Assembly: GCA_014825775.1 (NCBI GenBank)
Contig: MVAQ01000008.1
Span: 1 to 64,000, forward strand
Length of the DNA stretch: 64,000 bases
Direction: 5' to 3'
Source: Krasilnikovozyma curviuscula
Taxonomy: Eukaryota; Basidiomycota; Tremellomycetes; Cystofilobasidiales; Mrakiaceae
Below the pieces are notes generated by a model. That model saw only the letters and a program-made list of their open reading frames with translations, did not search any database and was not told the DNA's origin. Of this stretch, positions 57,301 through 64,000 are shown piece by piece; position 1 is the stretch's first letter; every line of letters begins with the position of its first letter. The translations under genes were made by a program, and so were the position numbers.

Positions 57301-60029
57301 CGACAGACATGACGTTTTGAGTGAGGGTACCAGTTTTGTCGGTGCTATGGAAGATATGTCGTCAGAAAGTTACATCATTGATTCAAAGAAGATGAAGGAT
57401 ATCCTACCAGACAGTAGAGACACCAGCCTACGAGAAGATTGAAAGATTATCAGCGGCAGAATATACAAACGATAAGAATCCAGAAGAGAGCTCACCATAG
57501 TCTCGCAGGAACCAAGTACTCTAACGAGGAGATTTTCTTTTGTCATTCGTTTGGTAGCGAATGCGAGAGCGAGAGTGACAGCTAAGGGGAGACCTTCTGG
57601 AACAGCGACGACGATGACAGTGACCTGTTTCCGCCCCAAAATATCTATAATCAGCAAGTACTACGGATAAAGCAAGAAAACGAAACGAGGGATTGAGACT
57701 CACAGCGATGATCAAAATATCAACAAACGCCTGACCCTTCTGACTGCTCGTTCTCACTGGGGTACCCGTACCCAACTGGACAAAGAACCTGATCATAAGT
57801 GAAAAGAACAACAGCCCACCAGCCAGCGAGCCGAGCTTAGCAATGAGCTCTGCGAGGGCGTTGAGCTTGAGCTGGAGAGGCGTTGCTGGTGTGTCGCCTC
57901 GAAGGGCCATCATTGTCCTTCCATTGAACGAGTTGGGGCCGACGGCAATAACAACATATTCCCCTACACCTTCAAGCACCTTTGCACCCGAGAGCAGGAA
58001 GCAGTCTTCCTTGAACCCTTTCTCAGGCATCTCTTTGCCTTCACGAAGAGCCATGACCTCGCTATACGATACCTTCTTGATAGCGTCTGACTCGCCGGTC
58101 GCACCTGATTCATCGCAGCGGACACCGTGACCACGAAGGAAAATGCCGTCACAAGGGATAATTTCTCCTGGTTCGAGGATGCAGATGTCGCCTACTAAGG
58201 CATCCTGGAGAGCAGAGAAAGATGGGAAGAAAAGGGGGAGGAGTAAAAACGGTGAGCTTCCAGTAAAACTCGGTGAGAGGAAAGAGAAAGAAGAGTGACC
58301 TACTTGGACACTGATGACTTGTTCCTTCCCACTCCGAATGATTTTGACACCCCGATCTTCCTTTTTGGCATTCAGCTTTTGGAACTGTTTCTCCTTCTGC
58401 CAATCTGTATGACGACAACGAGACAAAAGTATGGTCAGACGCCAAACTTATGGTCAAAGCGATATGATGGAAGACAAACCATTGACGGATCCGACCAAAA
58501 CGACGATAAGGACCGCGACCATGATTGCCACACCCTCGACCCAATCAACCTGGGGCAGCTGACACTTGCCGTCCGGACAAGATGGCTACCAATGCACACA
58601 CGCAACTGGTCAGCAAAGGTTATTAAAAAGGAAGCTTAGGCGAATATAAGAAATGATTACATCTTCGTAGTATTCTGGGGGGGCGCCGAAGTCTTGATAG
58701 AGACCTAGCGCGAGGGAGACAACAGCGGCAATACACAGGATGATCTAGAGACCGACGGTGGAGAGCGGTGTGATGAAAAAGAGAAAAGGAGGTAAAAAAA
58801 AAAAAAGAGATGCAACGGAAGGAAACTCTGTCAGCATCGTCACGGGAAGAAAAAAGAGATCAGAGTGGAGATGCTCAGAACTGACCAACACTTTATCCTT
58901 CAACGCGAGGTACATCAAATAGAATAAGCTTTTGCTCTCCCTGATAGGCAGCACATTCGCGCCATAGACCCTCGTCCTGTCCTCTTTGCCCATCTCCTCT
59001 CCCCCGCCCTCTGTTGACAAACCCCTCTTTGGATCCGTTCCCAGTCCCTCCAGCAGACCGTCGACACCGCCAATAGAAGTCAGGAGGTCTACATTCTTCG
59101 GGTCCACCAGGGACGCGAGCTTTTTGGGTCCAACGGAGAAGGGCGAGGCGTCAAATCCTTGAGCTTCGGCGGCGACTTGGGCCTGGAAGTTGAGCTCCGT
59201 CTCTTCCCTCTGCTTCTTGCCAGAATCCTCATCCTCATCTCCATCATCTTCCTTCTTAGCTGCCTTCTTCGCGGCCCGGCGCTCCTTCCACGAGAGCTTT
59301 TTGTTCTCGGACACCGGCTGCTCTTCTACAAAGTCGTGGTGGGTCATGTCGACGGCGTGGTAATTGTCTTGGTTATCTTCGTCCTTCGCCAGCACTTTCT
59401 TCTGGCTCATGGGACTCGAAGTTCCAACGTAAGTGCCCGTTTCACCATCAGGGACCGTCGATGTGGTAGATCCACTTCGCTGATGTCTCGATCTCGAAGG
59501 GTCGTTCTGTCTCAGTGCGAGGGTCGATCCAGCCGCTGTCTCCGACTCATTGAAGTGTACGGAAGAGCCACGGTCGGAAGATGGTGATGGAGGAATGGAA
59601 GAGTACGACGGCACTGGGGAATGCGATTCTGGCTCGTACGCTGAGCGAGAGGTTGGTGAGAGATGCGAGGAGTCGGGAACTTGAAGGCAGAAAGAGGCGT
59701 GATTGAGTTTTCAATAGAGTAATTGAGATGTCAGTTCCGATAGGCACAACAAACAGCGCAAAACTTAAAACCATAACAACTGCTCATCCCCCACCGCGGG
59801 TCGCGCCTTCACAACGACCTATCGATGGGTCCAAGCTCGAAAAAAAAAAACGAAACAAAAGAAAATGCTTACGATTGGAAGACTGGTTCGGAGGAGTACC
59901 TGGTTGGTTCTGAGTGCTATTCGATGGTTCATCGTCCGTTGTGATAATCAGAGGAGGTACCACGGGTTTGGTTGACGATGTAGGAGCACCGCTGCCTGGG
60001 ATCGAAGGTGGGACGTCTTCAGACGACAT
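54362..60029 (-). CDS. PMC1: Vacuolar-type Ca2+-transporting P-type ATPase
   Basis: Calcium pump of the PMCA/Pmc1 group, which in fungi sits in the vacuolar membrane and lowers cytosolic Ca2+. Many exons and very roughly 1,400 residues. Exon 1 ([14 protein letters not shown], from 60029 to 59872) joins in phase to a long Ser-rich, charged N-terminus ([20 protein letters not shown]). Then come [20 protein letters not shown], the actuator motif [33 protein letters not shown] (TM4), and the phosphorylation site TDKTGTLTQ near 57335. The hinge ([15 protein letters not shown]) and the GVTGDGVN-type region near 56085 follow, then the C-terminal helices. A 20-nt exon encodes AGVSTVC before the DKTGT exon. 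The stop is TAA at 54362-54364. I see no clear C-terminal calmodulin-binding extension. Confidence 0.9.
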
Positions 60030-60773
60030 TGTTCAAGCCCTGGATGAGAATGAGAAGAAGAGTGAGAATGTAAACAAAGCTTTTATCGAAAACTGGAACA
60101 AACTCACCTGCGAGTGGAGCGAGCAAGCAGATGCTGTTCTCTGTGGAGCGGGGCTGTGCAAGACGATCAAAACCTTGGATAGTTCGTCCTTCGTTCGAGT
60201 ATTTTATGTTCGGAGAGTATGTTGATGGTTCAGGGCAAGGCAGCCATTTGGTTTGCCAGCTTATATGGTTGAGGCAAAGCTGTGCTGCTCTGTTGGGAAG
60301 GTTGAGGTTTCCAAGGCTTTCGAGCTTGGCAGCAGACTGGCCTTTTTCGAGGTGTGGCGCCGCGCCGATGGAGAGAACCATGTGAAGATCTCACACAGAG
60401 AGCGAGCGTAAACATAGTATGACGGCAAGGAGCCAAGAGCCTGGACCGGGGAAGCAGGGAAAGGGGAGCAGAGAAATGGGGAAGATGAGTTTGCGGATGT
60501 AATGCTCCCGCGGCTGGTGTTTCTGATAGATGTCAACATGTATACGCCGTAGAGGACCCTGGCTGCTACCTTGCTGGGTTAATATGGCCACCTTGTTGTG
60601 TCAACAACACAGTATTCTGTCTTTTCCTATCTTATCTTATCTCGCGCCGATTCGACGGCAAAAGCACACGAGCAAAATCACCTCATAATAGGTTTTTCCA
60701 CCTCATCGACAATTTTCTCACTATCCTCCCACCTTCCTTCTAACCTCAACCCACTCTCTCTGAATTCTCAGCC
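60030..60773. promoter_or_regulatory. Divergent promoter of the Ca2+-ATPase and Dabb genes
   Basis: These 744 bp lie between two divergent starts. An open minus-strand frame across 60019-60381 runs into the ATPase leader but has no domain features and is not called. I see no calcineurin/Crz1-like site that I could defend. Confidence 0.45.
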
Positions 60774-61340
60774 ATGGCCAAGATTGCCCATATCGTCGTT
60801 CGTAATCCTCTCTTGCTTGCTCTTCGCATTGCCTGATCCAGACTGACAACCCCACTTGATCGTCCATCGCCAACATAGCTTTTCAAATTCACTCGACCTT
60901 CCCATCTCTCCTCCGCAGAGCTCGACGCCCACCTGGAGCTTGCACAGAAGACCGTCAGTCGTTTGCCAGCAGAGACTTCCGGTGCGTCTGCATTCCCTTT
61001 GCTGTCTGGCATCTTTCTCCCTTTCCGTCTCAGTCAGTGCTGATGATATTGCTTATTGGGAAATTAGGATGGGAAACTGCTTCTGTCGGTCCACCTGCCA
61101 TAAAAGGTCGTGAGCAAGGCTACGAATTTGTAAGCACTGCCCACCTCCCTTTTCTTTTTTGTCGAACCAGGACCGACGATGTCACCATTTCAACCGAAAT
61201 ATAATTCACAGGGCTTCTACTCTGTCTTTGCCAGCAGAGAAGCACTCGACACGTACACTGTATCGGAAGCGCACCAAAACGTTGTCAAGGACATTGCGAA
61301 AATCAAGCAAGAGGTGCTGGCGTATGACTGGGAGTTGTAA
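60774..61340 (+). CDS. Stress-responsive A/B barrel (Dabb) domain protein
   Basis: Four exons join in phase: 60774-60797, 60879-60981, 61068-61129 and 61212-61340, for 105 residues. The start MAKIAHIVLFKF is the typical first strand of the Dabb domain. SSAELDAHLELAQKTVSRLP forms the first helix, then QGYEFGFYSVFASREALDTY and VSEAHQNVVKDI with DWEL at the end. Dabb proteins are small dimeric ferredoxin-like barrels. Some are stress-induced in plants, and others are cyclases such as olivetolic acid cyclase. Role in this fungus is unknown. No signal peptide, so probably cytosolic. Confidence 0.88.
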
Positions 61341-61677
61341 GCGAAAGGAGAGGAAGTTTGGTTTCAGGCATGAGTAATCGATTTGAAACGCCTTTGGACT
61401 CTGGGACTTGGGTGAAGAGAGATTGCCAAGCGCTTGAACTAATTCACCCACTCCCATCCGTCAGCCGGACGGATCGCAACACAAAAAAAGCTATTCTTCA
61501 TAAACTACTGAATACGTACTGTTCGATTCTGTATTGGTGTTTAAGTCGTCCAAAAAAAAAAACAGCAAAGAAGAACTTCATCATAACCACACTACCACCC
61601 CTGCCGTCACCAACTGTCTAAGGAATGGTCACAACCCAACTAGCGCACAACTTGGAAAAAGAAAATAAGAAACAATC
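61341..61677. other. Convergent 3' flanks
   Basis: Between the stops of the Dabb gene and the V-ATPase subunit H gene. No coding signal, and A-rich runs consistent with 3' ends. Confidence 0.5.
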
Positions 61678-63617
61678 CTAGTTGACCGAAATCAATTTTT
61701 GGACCTGACGACAACGTCGAAGAACCGCGTCATCAGCAACAGACTAGATACAGGGAGAAGCAGAAGACAAGTGAAAGAGCTTCTACTAACAGAGATTAAC
61801 GCCCTGTATCTAACCTCCGGGTTCTCATGTGCAATCAGCTCCATTATCCTCGTCTTGACTCCCAACTCGGTGACAACACTGTATAACGTCCAAATAAAAT
61901 GAAAAGGTGTCAGCAGAACGCTCCTCAAAGCGCTTGACGGCAACAAAGGGTGATGGAAGGAATCGCACCTCTTTCCCCGATCACAGAACTTCATAAACAT
62001 GCCCAGATCGGCAACAGCAACGCCCAATGTTGACGCGTCCGTCATCGGGTTGTTGATGAGCTTGACGAGCTTTCCGAGCATCTCGTTGTTGTTGTCCGTT
62101 AGCTTGGGCGCGTTGTCTCTCCAGAAGGTCTCGGACGTGTGTAAGGACGAAGACGAGAGGTGTCCTGTTGTAAGCTCCGCCGTGTATTCTTCGTATGTCC
62201 TGGAATTCATCGTTCACAGATCAACGATTTGAAAGGACAAAACATGAAAAGGGTACAGCAGCGCTCACGAGAGGGATTCAGAACGTTCTTTGAGGACATC
62301 GACAAGGTATTGGATGTCTTCAACAATCTCGTCATCGGACCATTTTCGCGTGGTGAGCGACTGCACGAACGGCAGCAGCTTCGAGACGAGCATCGCTGGC
62401 AGGTTCTTTTCTGGGGCTGACTGGGCGAGGTTCTGTTTTTAACACAAAAGGAGAGTGAAGTTTAAGTATAAATATAGTCGTCATCTCTGTGGGTAAACCA
62501 GTAGGGGCGTTCAGACTCACCCTCAGAGTAGCAACCACGACCCTGACGACCTTCTCCTTGTTCGCGCCTCGTCCGACGTCGCCAAGCAGTGGAATGAGGT
62601 CTGGGAAGCGCGCGTTGATGCTCTCTGCGACAGTGCTGTTGAATGTCAGCTCCCAAAGGGAGAAGATGATTTGGTATGAGAGCTGAGGCGACGTTGACGG
62701 TGAACGGAGGAGAGCGAGCAATCTGTTCGAAGTTCCCAAGCAACATGTTAATTCGAAGAACGGAGGCACATAAAATGACTCGAAGGGTGCATCGAAATAA
62801 CCTACCCTGTAGTGACAGCTTGACCGGATGAAGCGTCATCCCACAGGAGGATCCGAATATGGGAGAGAGAAAGGAGCAAGGAGAGGGCTTGAATCGAGAT
62901 GTCTTTGCTTGACGGGCTGGTGCCTAGATTTTATTAAAGAACATTTGAAAGAGAATTCGAAGAAGATAAAGCCAGTCAGTCTGATCAGCCAACGAACGGG
63001 AAGGAGGGTGGAACACCAGCAAATGTGAAGAGGCGATTTTCGACTGAACACTGACCATTGATCAAGCCTCCCAAAACCACGATCATACCCTTGACAACAC
63101 CATCGTCCGCCTTGTTACTCTCTGAAGCGTTTGCAACCAACACACTGAGAATCTGCAGCGCCTTGAGTTGGACAAACTCGTCGCCCAGTCCCATCGCCTT
63201 CAGTAATGCCCCCGACCACTCCTTGTCCTCGTAGAAGAGATCCAGCGTGGTTGGTGCGTCTTCCAACATATCGGAAATGCTGATAAGGACCGCTTGAACA
63301 GTGTCAATGCGGACGAGTTTTGACAGGAGGTGCAGGAATAGTGAGACGTATGTAGGCGATTCTTTCTCGTAGATTGACAAACGCTTGAGAGGGGGCTGCT
63401 TGTCGATTTTTTTTATGAGAGTGAGTTCTTCTGGGGTAATTAAGGAAGCTCGTTGGTAGCCCTATCGAACGAATATGGAGCAAGGTCAGCGAAAGCCCAT
63501 CTCGAGGCGAACGAACCGCGGGAAGAGACTACTTACATCCCAAGGGACGGGCTTCGAACGCAGTTTGCTTGTGGTCTCTGTCAGGAATGGGTGGGCAATC
63601 AAGCTGAGGGAAGCCAT
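61678..63617 (-). CDS. VMA13: V-type H+-ATPase subunit H
   Basis: Regulatory subunit of the peripheral V1 sector that couples ATP hydrolysis to proton pumping at the vacuole. Start MASLSLIAHPFLTETTSKLR and KPVPWDGYQRASLITPEELT match the N-terminus. Armadillo-like repeats follow (SPTYVSLFLHLLSKLVRIDT, FVQLKALQILSVLVANASE, LPYSDPPVG). The C-terminal domain has SSLHTSETFWRDNAPKL, VAVADLGMFMKFCDRGK and LGVKTRIMELIAHENPEVRY, ending QKLISVN with TAG at 61678-61680. Seven or more exons are visible. All hallmark segments of Vma13 are present and I saw no breaks. Confidence 0.9.
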
Positions 63618-64000
63618 CGCTACCTGCAGGACCTGACGGGATGGGGGAAGGGGGTGGGGAGGTGTCGTTAGAATTGGCTTGCCCAGTAAGATGGTCGAAG
63701 CGAAGACATCGAGGCAAAAAGGTGGAAAAATCAGATTCATCAAGATGACAACAAAGCAAAGGCAATCATCACCTTTAGATTGCAGTGACACTAATGTAAC
63801 GAACTGAAGGCTACAAAATATTCTAAAGTCCCTGTCGAAGCAGCGCCCTTTCGAGCTACGGTGTGACAACGGGAGTGCTGTTCAGCCTCGATCTGCAGCT
63901 TCCAACTCGGCATTCAAATTTATGAACCTTAGAATTCCCTATTGAGTTCCTGAGATCCTATTTGCTGCTGATTACCGGGGCTTGGTTCTGCAGGTACCAG
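63618..64000. other. Upstream region of V-ATPase subunit H to window end
   Basis: The minus-strand frame extends open across the start but has no conserved sequence before MASLSLIAHPF, so the start was kept. Nothing else is visible to the window edge. Confidence 0.45.

Noticed and set aside
60019..60381. A 120-residue minus-strand frame upstream of the Ca2+-ATPase start
   Set aside because: It overlaps the leader of the ATPase gene, shows no domain, and does not join in phase to the ATPase exons better than the called start.

Overview
The window is nuclear DNA from a basidiomycete fungus, most likely a tremellomycete close to Cryptococcus or Kwoniella. Almost every gene is cut by many short GT-AG introns (about 40 to 120 nt), exons can be only a few bases long, genes are dense on both strands, and two adjacent genes belong to the CAP59/CMT1 glycosyltransferase family known from capsule-forming Cryptococcus. 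I joined exons by hand. Models described as having a length divisible by three and matching intron phases are the firmest.

Layout: 0-5.5 kb holds an aminoglycoside-phosphotransferase-fold protein that seems to lack its catalytic residues, then ATG8 (minus) and the GINS subunit PSF2 (plus), which diverge from a 346-bp promoter. 5.5-12.2 kb is a transposon graveyard: a decayed Ty1/copia element on the minus strand with LTRs and a candidate 5-bp target duplication, a plus-strand copia integrase fragment, LTR pieces, and three copies of an unnamed 176-178 bp element, each with a perfect 5-bp target duplication. 12.2-19.3 kb holds an NT-C2 domain protein and a tandem pair of CAP59/CMT1-like genes whose 3' 1,522 bp differ at a single base. 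19.8-32.4 kb holds VPS23 (ESCRT-I), a cupin protein, a tail-anchored protein, a small two-helix membrane protein, an ER protein disulfide isomerase ending KRDEL, an uncertain membrane protein, a DAL5-type transporter and QCR10. 33.0-34.3 kb is YPT1/RAB1.

35.3-54.2 kb looks like a catabolic or nitrogen-scavenging neighbourhood: 5-oxoprolinase, a Baeyer-Villiger monooxygenase, a second DAL5-type transporter, a truncated 2-hydroxyacid dehydrogenase, a Zn2Cys6 regulator, an aspartate-type aminotransferase and a beta-hydroxyacid dehydrogenase. Several of these are arranged head to head over short shared promoters. 54.4-63.6 kb returns to housekeeping genes: a PMC1-type Ca2+-ATPase, a Dabb-domain protein and V-ATPase subunit H. 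Autophagy (ATG8), ESCRT (VPS23), vacuole acidification (VMA13) and vacuolar calcium (PMC1) genes share the window, but nothing shows that they are co-regulated.
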